In this document: piece after piece, positions 1-9,164 of the stretch
How the letters are laid out: every line of letters starts with the position of its first letter
How positions within the stretch are numbered: position 1 is the stretch's first letter
Source of the DNA: Bigelowiella natans CCMP2755
Lineage: Eukaryota; Cercozoa; Chlorarachniophyceae
DNA: 20,000 bases
Assembly: GCA_000320545.1 (NCBI GenBank)
Contig: ADNK01001384.1
Span: forward strand, 1-20,000
Direction: 5' to 3'
Notes under the pieces: generated by a model
What the model was told of the DNA's origin: nothing
Database searches by the model: none
The model's input: the letters and a program-made list of their open reading frames with translations, nothing else
Made by a program: the position numbers and the translations under genes

Positions 1-137
1 ATGCGCGCATGCGTGCGTGTGTGTGTGCGTGTGTGTTTGTGATGCGTAGTAGTGAATCTTCTATAATTGCACGAGATACAGCATTTCCTCTTCATCGCCT
101 CTCTCTTCGTTTCTTCCCAATTGATTAAGCCATATAG

Positions 138-156
138 CCCCCCCCCCCCCCCCCCC
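138..156. repeat. poly-C tract, 19 bp
   Basis: An unbroken run of 19 C near the left edge, in or beyond the last readable part of the GH42 gene. Its length may be imprecise. Confidence 0.9.
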
Positions 157-166
157 ACTACCATCA

Positions 167-812
167 CTACCACATAACAGCCAGTAAAAACGGGGAAAAA
201 ACCCCCTCTTTCCCTTTTCGGGCTGGGGGCCTTTTCCTCCAAAGATCCAGCACACCCAAACAAAACTGCTCCTGATTGGATTTGTTGTTCGTGGTGGGTT
301 GCTGTTACTGTACCCGACGAGATGCCGATGATGATGATGATTATGATCATGGTGGCTCGACTCAATTGATTCTGCTTGCTGTCTATATTGCATATCCGTC
401 TGCCTTCTTCTTATGATGATGATAATGATGATGATGCTGCTGGTGGTGGTGCTAGTGGAAATGCTGATGACGATGGCGTTTGGCAATATACACACACCTG
501 GCCAAAGACCGCAGCGCGGTATCGAAAGAAGAGAACCTGTGACGTATGGCGATTACTATCACGATCTACACCCTCCCGGGTTCATCGTGGACTTTGTTTT
601 CAAACAGGATATACCACACATAATATCATTTGGTGTATATTTAATAGTAGAGCATAATCAAGGACGTAGTTTGGCCTTCATCGGTTTCCTGAAGGTAATA
701 GTGGTGGTGGTGGTGGTTGCTCCCCCTCCCCCCCCCCTCTCTCTCTCTCTCTCTCTTAATGACATCATCTCTTCCCACTCATGCATCATAGGACTGTTGT
801 TGTTCTTCTTCT

Positions 813-844
<32 letters not shown>

Positions 845-2267
845 TTCTTCTTCTTTATGATGACGAATCTTGCGTTATCGTCGTTGGTTTCGTGTACATG
901 TACGGCGCCGTGTAAGAACGCTGCGGCTGTCCATGCCTGGTTGCACAGGAGGATGAGAAAGCGGGGCGGGGGGGAGAATTTTTTTCTTTCGCTGTATCGT
1001 TGTACTTAACCTCTCGTCATCTGCTGATTGGGCTGGTGTAACGTCTCACAAGCAGCAGTCTTATGAAGAACATACCTTTGCTTGATTCGGTCTCGGCGTA
1101 TAGCCAATGATGTCGTGCCCTTGTGCACCGATCAACTGCTCAGCGATCATCATGCCGTGGAGCTGCTGCTTTTGCTGCTCTGTGCTTGCGCTCGTGCTCT
1201 TGCTGCGGCTGCCCCAGCCGCGAACCTATTTTCCAGGGTAATGTATTTGTGGAGGCAAGGTGATGATGGTGATGGTGATGGTGATGGTGATGATGATGCG
1301 TAGAAATTATTAGCGAAGACAATGACCGTATCGAGCGATAAGGCCACGGTAGAAGGAAACGGAGCAGCCGTGGAATCTCCCCACACAGGGTAGTTGTCGT
1401 AGGCCTTTTTAGTGATGATGGTGATGATGATGACGATGATGATGATGATGATGATGATGATGCGAGGCCATCAAGCACCATAGGTGGGAGTGAGCTTTTT
1501 GAACCGTAAGAATGGGCGGCGACAATCAGGGGAGTTAAAGTGCGAGTTATTCTCCTCCCCCCCTCCCACGCCCTTTGTGCTATCCAACTTACCGGGAAGT
1601 CCATCCCAGCAAATAGGGGGTTGGGGTCAATTCCCTTGTCCCAAAACTGAAGGAGAGGGGGGGGGGGGGGTAAGAGGTTGGAGGAGCGGACGCAACCATT
1701 GGGCAGGAACGACAAACATGGGAGGGGGTGATATGACGTGGAATTAACGCGAGATCATCATGTTGCGGTTTATAAGGACTACTGCGGGATCATTAATGGT
1801 TGTGGTGATTATATATGTATATAATATATATATATATATGTATTTATATATTCTATCATATCCACGCACCCCTCCTGGGGCATTCGTCGTTACTTTCCCT
1901 TTCACTCCGTAGCTTCGGAGTATGTCAACCTTAGTGAACACGACAGCAGTGATTTACATCTATCAACTTTTTGTGGGGGGGGGGGAGGGGATCATGCTGC
2001 TTCATTCTCATCGTTGCTTGCAGCGTGAAAACACAATCAAACATCAAATATATAGCCGGCTGAAGAGGCATGTAAAGCAGCACTCTCCCACCCCTCCTCC
2101 TCCTCCTCCTACTCCTCCTGCATAAGGCGATTATTGGCTTTACTTGCATCTTTGCGAATTTGGTGATAGAGTCGCGGCGAAATCTTCTAAAGTCGAGAAG
2201 CATGCCTGGACTCATATTGGACCGCCACCTACTCAACCCCACGCGCACAAACACACACGCACGCAAG

Positions 2268-2305
<38 letters not shown>

Positions 2306-3830
2306 TGGAAAGAGAAGAAAGAGAGACACGCAACATTCATCATCATCATCACAGCGCACACACGCATCTTGCACAGAAAACAGAGAGAGGCCCGAGAGAG
2401 ACATCCCCGACAACGTATCATTATCTCATCATCACCCTCATCATCACCCTTCATTTGGCCTCTTTGCGGTGCCTGGGACTGTGTAGAGAGGCAGTCCGAT
2501 CTCCGAGAAATCGCCGTACAACGCGGACCAGAACACTGTTCCCCAACCTCTATTCAGCTCGCCGATGTCATTGTCGTACCTAAGGGAAGATCAACAGAGA
2601 TCAGCTCTCTTAGAGCCGGATTCTCAATAAAACGATTCTCTCCTATCCTCGCTTCTCCTAGACTAGTGAGGCAGTTGTAGCGTGAGCGGTGGTATCGTCC
2701 ATGACGACCAAATGGTGAGATTGTGGCGGAGCAGTGGCAAGGAAGTAGTTACAGACAAACCTGTTCCGAAGCCATAGGCGCCATTCCTTGAGAGATGCTG
2801 CCGACATGTCCACATCACTGCCTTCGTGTCCTAATCGTTATTATACATCGATGTTTATTGGCTACAATCATCAGTCATCATCATCATCATCAACAACAAC
2901 ATATCATCATCACCACCATCATCATGTATTGATGCGAAGAGCATCAACGCTAATAGCGCAACACCGACATCGTCGTGACGATAAATGGCACCAGGATCTA
3001 TTGTTTATACCCTGATTTCTATAGTTTCCCTGTGTCTAGTTTTTTTTTGCTTCTTCTTCGAATTGAGATGTGTTGTGCGCTTCTATTCTGCTATTCTACT
3101 TCGTTCCACCACCTAGCTCGTTGTCCACTTGCCACACCACGATGCTCTCGCGCTTGCCGTATCTGAATTTGGAGAAGGCGGTGATGAGCAAAGAGAACCA
3201 TTTGTTATTCAGCATTGCTCGGGCGAGCGGTGTTCCGTTCGTTTGTGTTGAGTTGAGCTTTCCCCCACCTCTCCGCAAGCTTAGAGACGACTCTGGCAGA
3301 AAAGTTTCGATATACCTGCAACAATATATACGTGTAAAACCGACCGTGTGTGTAACTTCTTCTACTCCTCCAATGTAGCTGCGACATGTTTCAAGTTAGA
3401 AAAGCCAAACTTCTGAATTGAAGGAATACTGCCGTCGCCCTCCAAAGCTCGCAGGCGCTCCACGGTAGCTGAGACCAATGGTTGGGGAGGGGTGCAGGGT
3501 TAGGTAGAAATATAGGTTGACACTCTATAGTGATGATGCGATGATTCGATATCCATTTCTGTTCAAGCGAAGAGACGAATATTTGGGATCTAGAAATCTA
3601 ACAGTTGTTGGCTCAGCTTAATTTTGTCGTTGTAGCAGCGGTACTGTTTCAATGTATATACCCCTCGGGCGAGTCTGGTCCACGTGATCGCACCTCTGGA
3701 TACGTCTGTACAAAGATATTAGTAATATTGAGAAGCTGAATGACCATGATCTTGCAATTACGAGTTTGCTTTTTATCATCAGCATCATCATGGTCTCTCA
3801 GTCCCCCCCCCCCCCTCTCTCTCTCTCTTT

Positions 3831-3883
<53 letters not shown>

Positions 3884-4485
3884 ATTTACACATTGACACA
3901 TATAATAATCCACACCGTGTAGAGCCAGGACGGCATCGTAGCCGTTGGAGTTCCTAGGTTCGAAAGCAGATCATAGTCAATATTCGATCGTTGTTCGTTT
4001 GCAGCATGTGGATTTCATCATAGTGAGAAGTTTGTCACCTAGCATGATATTAAGCCCGGAATTCTCCGCGCAATCTATAATTTTATCCAGAGTCTTAAAG
4101 TCAAAGATGCCCTCCTTTGGCTCCAGCATGCTACCATTTTTATTTGTCATTGAGAAAGATAAGGAATAAAATATCAATTCTTCGCTCCATTTCGAGTTTA
4201 AGAAATTATTTTAAAGAATACCCCCACATAAATTCCCCAATTCGGATTATATTTGCCCCAAGGTCCTTTTTTATCGCCAACATGTCGCTCTCCATTTCCT
4301 CCAGCGGCCATTGCTCCGGATAGTAGGCAACCTAATGAAGAGCAATCGGGTCAGATACTTCGAACATCCACGATGGTGAACCGACGTACCCCTAGGTGCA
4401 TCGCGCCAGCAACAGGCCAAATTCTGTGGCCGGCCATCACCACCATTGCCAGCATGAAGGCATACTGGCGGAGGAGAGGAACCAT
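167..4485 (-). CDS. GH42-type beta-galactosidase, spliced, 3' end uncertain
   Basis: Likely a secreted retaining beta-galactosidase of glycoside hydrolase family 42, hydrolysing terminal beta-galactosides. It starts at ATG 4485 with a hydrophobic signal peptide (MVPLLRQYAFMLAMVVMAG). Exons read on the minus strand: 4485-4390, 4331-4222, 4130-4039, 3953-3916, 3705-3684, 3468-3386, 3315-3269, 3162-3113, 2830-2761, 2579-2448, 2228-2144, 1929-1870, 1646-1593, 1225-1076, 936-904, 536-498 and from 271. Almost all joins are GT-AG and in phase. Family landmarks appear in order: AYYPEQWPLEE, RIGEFMWG then MLEPKEGIFDF, LGTPTA, WQVDNELG (acid/base Glu), LNRGWGTVFWS, MLLDFRRF, VTTN, MIAEQ (nucleophile Glu), YTPRPNQAK, FLHGA, VLFFRYRAAVFG, EQFCLGVLD. 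Weak points: exons 5-6, the segment between 1870 and 1646 (the family's DNYP region), and the end, where a stop at 169-167 may be premature or intronic. The usual C-terminal domains are not seen and may lie beyond the left edge. Confidence 0.85.
737..856. repeat. CT and TTC microsatellites in a GH42 intron
   Basis: A CT run (737-756) and a long TTC run (803-856) lie in the GH42 intron 903-537, one of the two longest introns of that gene. Confidence 0.9.
1259..1462. repeat. GAT/GGTGAT microsatellites in a GH42 intron
   Basis: A GATGGT-type run (about 1259-1300) and a GAT run (1413-1462) sit in the GH42 intron 1592-1226. Confidence 0.9.
1657..1670. repeat. poly-G tract forming an intron pyrimidine tract on the minus strand
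   Basis: Fourteen G in a row. Read on the minus strand this is the C-rich tract directly before the 3' splice site of the GH42 exon starting at 1646. Confidence 0.85.
1810..1850. repeat. TA microsatellite
   Basis: An interrupted TA run in the unresolved GH42 segment 1869-1647. Confidence 0.85.
2268..2352. repeat. GA and CAT microsatellites in a GH42 intron
   Basis: A GA run (2268-2305) and a CAT run (about 2335-2352) lie in the GH42 intron 2447-2229. Confidence 0.9.
2875..2924. repeat. CAT/CAA microsatellite in a GH42 intron
   Basis: An imperfect CAT/CAA run inside the GH42 intron 3112-2831. Confidence 0.85.
3803..3879. repeat. compound C, CT, CA microsatellite in a GH42 intron
   Basis: Poly-C, then CT, then about 20 CA units, within the GH42 intron 3915-3706. 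Confidence 0.95.
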
Positions 4486-4865
4486 GGGTGATTTGTAATT
4501 TATCTGCTCAACAGATGCGACATTAATTTATCGACATTTTATCGTGAAAACCTCCTACGTTTTCAATTCCGGGGAATGAAAAGTCGGCGTCCGAAGAAAT
4601 TTCCTTTATTTGTTTGCTGCGACTGTAAAAAAATGCGAATTTTGTTTAAGTTGTGTACCGGTAGTTATTCCTGGTATTCGCGATTCGCGAGCCAACACGA
4701 AGGAAGCTTGGATGTGCACCAATCGAGTCCTGTTTTGTGCACTACCCTGTTTGGTGGTTGCCGTCGCGAACTTCCTCTTCCTCGTTGGCCCTTTTAGCGT
4801 TCCACAGGATGGCAACGCAGATATTCAGGTGCCGGGGTCACATTCCGTCGGGTAAGGGTGCGCTA
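4486..4865. promoter_or_regulatory. divergent intergenic region between GH42 and HD genes
   Basis: About 380 bp separate the start codons of the minus-strand GH42 gene and the plus-strand HD-domain gene, so promoters for both should lie here. I see no convincing TATA box or other named element. The HD frame is open upstream, with in-frame ATGs at 4809 and 4737, so part of this stretch may be coding. Confidence 0.4.
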
Positions 4866-5665
4866 ATGGCGCCACTTGTGCTCATACCTCAGGTTATTAC
4901 CAGCAGTCCGGGAGTCGAGAAATACCTATCTCTCTACAAGGATCTGCTGGAGAATGATTATGAAGGTTACCGAGGTCACGTGTATCGTGTTCTTACTTAC
5001 ACGAATCACCTTCTTGGAGGCGACAAGACTCATCGCGATGCAATTGAGGCCGCGCTAGTTTTTCACGACATAGGGCTATGGACAGATGGAGGTGCCTCTA
5101 TTCCCTCATTTCTCCTTCCCTTTCTCGTCATTAATTACCTTCCGCCTCTGTACATCTTCATTGCTCTTGCGCGCCCTCTCTATCTCCGATATTTAAGACA
5201 ATAATCACCATTTATGTGATTGACTCTATGCTCTAATATCATCTCGCATAAGTGCATGTCTTTTGCGCTAAAGCATCATTTGTTTTATTAAACAAATATG
5301 TAGCCTTGGGATACCTTGAACCTTCCATAGAACGTGCAAAAGAAGTTCTGACAACCGAATTCTCGGGCGAGGAAATGGAAATGATTGAAGGCATAATCCT
5401 TTATCATCATAAGATCACCCCATATGTAGGGGAAGGCAACACAGATCACACGAAAGTGATCGACGCAGTTAGAAAAGCAGATTGGATTGATGCATCTATG
5501 GGTATGGTTCCAAAAGGAATAGCTAGGCCTAATATTGTTAAAACTGAAGCTTCTATTCCAAATGCTGGTTTCCACAACATTTTACGTGATTTCCTTCTGT
5601 TTCGTATTCGTGGATGGAATGTTCCGCTAGCTTTTTGGGAATTATCGTCCATTATGAAATTATAA
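4866..5665 (+). CDS. HD-domain phosphohydrolase, two exons
   Basis: A small HD-superfamily protein, expected to be a metal-dependent phosphohydrolase of unknown substrate, probably soluble. Exons are 4866-5091 and 5304-5665. The intron 5092-5303 (212 bp) starts GTGCCT, ends TAG and joins in phase to give WTDG, A, LGYLEPSIERA, which fits the family where neither frame alone does. From ATG 4866 the product is 195 residues, a usual length. Metal ligands seen: His38 in RGHVYRV, His67-Asp68 in VFHDIG, and the later Asp in RKADWIDA. Earlier in-frame ATGs at 4809 (19 more residues) and 4737 are possible starts; 4866 was chosen on family length only. It is divergent from the GH42 gene. Confidence 0.8.
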
Positions 5666-5862
5666 TGTCACCAATTCTTCAACATTAGAGATCTTTACTT
5701 TGTATATTTGCATTGGGGCGCTCTAGTTGATGCAAGATTGCTCTCATCGCCATGCATGTGTCACTTTTTCAAAGTTGCTAATATGCATGCATGACGCATC
5801 TAAAATGCACACTGTGCGCGTGTGCACCGCGCACACACACTGTGTCGACTGTTAGTCTACAT

Positions 5863-5908
<46 letters not shown>

Positions 5909-6416
5909 ACACACATACACACATACAGATTTCATTCATTCATCAAGCAACAGTGAGACTTTAATCATGGCTGTGTCGTAGATTTATGCCTTGTTCTGCG
6001 CACAAGTGTAGCGTTCTCATCGAGAGACGCGCAGAGATTAATGCTACTCCAGTGCGTCATGTACATGCCATGTCCAATGTAGCTGTTGCCGCAGCCACCA
6101 ACAGTGCAGTGTATCGTAATCATAGCAGATGCCATGCTAGTATCGTATGCCCATTAGTTTGCAAGACTAGAAGAAATACATCGTGTTGATTGATCAAAAT
6201 CCATAGTAATACTTGTACATGGCAAAGAGAATGCATAATAATGATGAGTCTCGCTGGATGCGTACGTGCGTGCTTTTGCTGAAAGTTTACCGTGCACTCT
6301 CGAAAGAAAACACAGCCGATGTTTCTAACTTATCATTTAATTTAAGCCAGATAACATAAACAAAACAATTGAGGACTGAGGAGACAGTCCTAGAGCCGAT
6401 CTTTTCATGCTATTCC
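5666..6416. other. intergenic region with CA microsatellite
   Basis: This lies between the HD gene stop and the 3' end of the minus-strand coiled-coil gene. It holds a long CA repeat (5863-5926) with a short degenerate CA/GT stretch before it. A 67-codon plus-strand frame at 5986-6189 has no recognisable feature and I do not call it a gene. Confidence 0.6.
5863..5926. repeat. CA microsatellite
   Basis: A long CA run with a few CATA interruptions in the intergenic region downstream of the HD gene. Confidence 0.95.
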
Positions 6417-8129
6417 TCATGCATGCACTCGAGCACGCTTCACACTTTCATTCGTGTGGTTCTCAAGACAACGCTTTTTTGAATATTCCTTCAATCTACA
6501 TATATTCGCAAGAAGTCAGCAATGAAACAAGCAAGAAGTAAAATGTTTACATACTCGACTTCCTTCAGAGCAAGCTTCGTTTCCAACGCAGAAATACGTT
6601 CGCTCAATTTTGCGTTCTGAAATAAATTGAGTCATACTCGTAAGTTCGAAATTATGAGATTTATTTAAATGTTACTTCATACCAGATCCTTGTGCGACTT
6701 GATTTCTTTCGCAAGATTATCAATGTCATCTTTCACCTCATCTTTTTTCTGGTACGTATGTATAAAGTTCGTAAGTACTGATATGATAAGTAAAGACGGG
6801 AAAACAATACCTTGTAATCAATGAAGCTGTCCAGCACATGCCCAGAGTTTTGGATAAGTGGAAGATTACCCGCGTCTTTGGTCAGTTGGCTCTTTAAGTC
6901 GCCCTCAGAGATGCCATCGCGAATACTGCGCACGACGTGGCTAGGCGCAATGAAGACCTGAAGAAATATTCATCAGAGATAGAAATTCTATCAGGATGTC
7001 CTTTTTGCACCTCATCAACATCTTCGTGGACAGTCTTCGATCCATCACAAAGCTGCATCTCAAGAGCAGTGTTCTGCTTGAAGCACATAAGGCATCTAGA
7101 AATATGCCATTTAGTATCCGCATGCCAGAATACTTGCCCAGCAACTACAAATCCTTTGAGTTACATAGAAAAGTTGAGTGTCGTGTGGACCAACTGTTGT
7201 GTTGAAAGTGAATAACCTTTGAGATTGACCACAGATTCAGGAACTTCGCACAAAAGTGTTGGAATCTCGATACGACGCATCAGAGCGGTTCCCGTGCGAT
7301 CAGTGACAGTAGCACGAACATAAAGGGATCGATTGGATTTCTTCATGAGCTGAACAAAAGAAGGAATTCAAGAGCTGTCGATCAAACACTCCCAGCAAAA
7401 AAAGTGTACTCGTCCCATCTTCTTTGCCCAAATATGTTCCTTTGTTGTAATTGTTTTGTGGAGTTCTACAGGTATCCTCACCGTGGCTGGTACAGGGTAA
7501 AAGGGGATGTTGATGTGCTGAGGGGGGAGTCGAGTGGCCCACTGTGAAGGAGAAAAGTTGGGTACTCAACTTCAATCAATTTGCACTTGTGAGACACGCG
7601 AAAGATAATGTCGCGATGATGAAATTGAATGCCTTTCTAAGATGTGTGCGCTCAAAAAGACGAGAAGTTCTCTGTGGTGGCACGGGAACGGGTGCAAGTC
7701 TCCAGATCTGTTGAAATTAGCTAAACATAGCCTCGTTCTTACATTGATGAATGAAAAAAATCCAACTCGATGTGGAAAGAAAAGGGAGGTATTTTCAACA
7801 TACGACAATTCATTTGGGGCTGGACAAGGAGAAATGTCATAGTCATAGAAGAAAGCAAGAAAGTTCAGCTTTCGACGGGTGCCCCCGCATCGAAAAGCCA
7901 TGGGGTACCCCCTCAAATGACAGTCATTGGCACTGCAGTGTTGTGACGAAGAACAATAATAAATCGCCTGGACTAGTGTTGCATCTGCATCTGATCAAAC
8001 ACCGACAAATTAATCTACCGAAATGTTCTCCTGGTTCAAAATTGTCCTTGTTCGAGTTCTCGTCGTTGGAGACACAGTGGTCCCTCATCAAGTTTCTTTC
8101 TTCGGTTGCCAGATCAAGGATGTTTGAAT
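6417..8129 (-). CDS. unrecognised protein with zinc-finger-like segment and C-terminal coiled coil, 5' incomplete
   Basis: I do not recognise the family. Confident minus-strand exons, joined in phase by GT-AG introns of 40-66 bp: 7349-7217, 7153-7011, 6957-6811, 6748-6683, 6616-6555 and 6495-6417 (stop TGA 6419-6417). They encode a beta-rich segment (SNRSLYVRATVTDRTGTAL), a Trp/Cys/His segment (VFWHADTKWHISRCLMCF) that could be a degenerate zinc finger, and a charged heptad-like coiled coil (DDIDNLAKEIKSHK, LSERISALETKLALKEV), then a basic tail. Upstream, 7569-7390 reads open into exon 7349. Segments 8129-8019, 7819-7743 and 7707-7587 also look coding with plausible splice sites, but their phases can be joined in more than one way. 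No initiator Met was found, so the 5' end is unresolved. It lies head-to-head with the plus-strand gene starting near 8245. Confidence 0.6.
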
Positions 8130-8631
8130 CTGCATTCAAGATTCAAAGTCACATCCGCCGAACTGGCAATGGGCGGGGGGGTTTTCGGTTGCGAGGGTGG
8201 TTTTTCCCCTCATCCCTGAACCACATTCCTGTTCACCGGTCTAGCGGTGGGGGCCAAAGCAATGTGGACTTTTTGCAGTCCACGCGTCCGTGCCATGCGC
8301 TGCTGGTTGGGCTGATCCGTGTGTGGCAGTGCTTACTCAGGAAAAACTGGACCGTGAAGTCATCGGCTGTGCATTGCTGAATCGCTAGCTAGCTGCTAGG
8401 TCGTGCGTTGAATCGAAGTTTGTTTCTCAAAAAAAACCCACGTTTGCAAGACTTGAAGCTTGCATTGCCAGAACTGGAGAACAACAGCATCGTTCGATGC
8501 ATCATTGCTTCGGGCTGGCGGGTTCGTTCGGACAATGAACGTGGAATGCGCTGTTCGGCGGCCTGCATGTGCACAACGCACACTTCGTTTGTTGAACGAC
8601 CAGTGATTGCTCTCGCATTGCCAGGCACTCT

Positions 8632-8684
8632 GTGATGTGCATCCAGCTAGCTCTGCAGCTAGCTAGCTAGTAGGTGCACATCAC
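8632..8684. repeat. inverted repeat around a CTAG-rich intron 3' end
   Basis: Perfect 10 bp arms GTGATGTGCA (8632-8641) and TGCACATCAC (8675-8684) enclose tandem CTAG units, which are themselves palindromic. The right arm spans the proposed 3' splice site at 8673/8674. Confidence 0.8.
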
Positions 8685-8795
8685 GCAAGTCAATGACAAT
8701 GAGGTCGATCTTTGGTGCAATCTTGAGCTCATGATGGACACCACGCAATGTTGCTGCATGCACACCATCACGTCTAGCTGTGTCCATTGTGCTCA

Positions 8796-8799
8796 GCAC
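8796..8799. repeat. target-site duplication, left copy (GCAC)
   Basis: GCAC directly precedes the 5' LTR and is repeated directly after the 3' LTR at 14516-14519. The next base out does not match, so the duplication is 4 bp. Confidence 0.8.
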
Positions 8800-9125
8800 T
8801 GTAGCGCGTACCACTACGCGGGCACAAGTCACGTGCGACAACAAAGGGGTTGTCGCGGATATAGAATATAGATAACGTAGATATTAATACAGCATAGGCA
8901 CGTGGGTTCCGGCGGGACTCATGGCAGCACACCGGAAGTGTGCTGCCCCACGTGCGGCGGCATTCGCGAAAGCTTCGCGAATGATTACGCAGTGCACGAT
9001 TTAATAAAAATATAATCTTTAATAAAAATAAACACAACTCTTCAAAAGGAAGCAAACGTGCCTTTCCCCCCCCCTGCCTACTTGTGCACGTAGCGCCTCG
9101 GCCTGTGAACACCTTACGCGCAACA
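8800..9125 (+). repeat. 5' LTR
   Basis: Begins TGTAGCGCGTACC and ends CGCAACA, and matches 14190-14515 over all 326 bp that I compared. It contains several hairpins: arms 8805-8810/8815-8820, 8835-8842/8849-8856, 8899-8907/8947-8955 enclosing 8925-8932/8938-8945, and 8962-8970/8974-8982. An AT-rich TATAGAATATAGATA stretch near 8860 could be the promoter, and AATAAA at 9003 and 9021 could be polyadenylation signals. Confidence 0.96.
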
Positions 9126-9130
9126 ACCTT

Positions 9131-9144
9131 TGGCTTCCACACAC
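9131..9144 (+). promoter_or_regulatory. candidate primer-binding site
   Basis: TGGCTTCCACACAC begins five bases after the 5' LTR. TGG is the complement of a tRNA CCA end, as in most LTR element primer sites. I cannot assign the tRNA from the sequence alone. Confidence 0.45.
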
Positions 9145-9164
9145 GGGAAACGATTTGACTAACA

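Noticed and set aside
61-495. Minus-strand frame with poly-Ile and His-rich runs
   Set aside because: Repeat translation in the wrong frame; the GH42 exons 536-498 and from 271 use another frame.
413-1009. Plus-strand frame of 198 codons rich in Met, Phe and Ser-Leu repeats
   Set aside because: It is made of microsatellite translation and lies antisense to GH42 exons.
2144-2680. Plus-strand frame of 178 codons
   Set aside because: Antisense to two GH42 exons and running through a GA repeat.
3610-3643. Minus-strand fragment reading YRCYND, like the YC-N segment of GH42
   Set aside because: Its phase fits neither neighbouring exon and no donor closes it; taken as chance.
5986-6189. Plus-strand 67-codon frame
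   Set aside because: No motif, no splice context, and composition like the surrounding intergenic DNA.
7751-8380. Plus-strand 209-codon frame
   Set aside because: Composition looks non-coding; parts are antisense to the coiled-coil gene and the rest is a wrong frame of the split gene.
8659-8844. Minus-strand frame with a natural-looking Ile/Asp-rich stretch
   Set aside because: It is antisense to the plus-strand frame that continues across the retrotransposon insertion and runs into the LTR. I prefer the plus strand but cannot exclude this one.
8774-9142. Minus-strand frame across the 5' LTR, with a copy at the 3' LTR
   Set aside because: Frame within a repeat; no domain seen and LTRs are normally non-coding.
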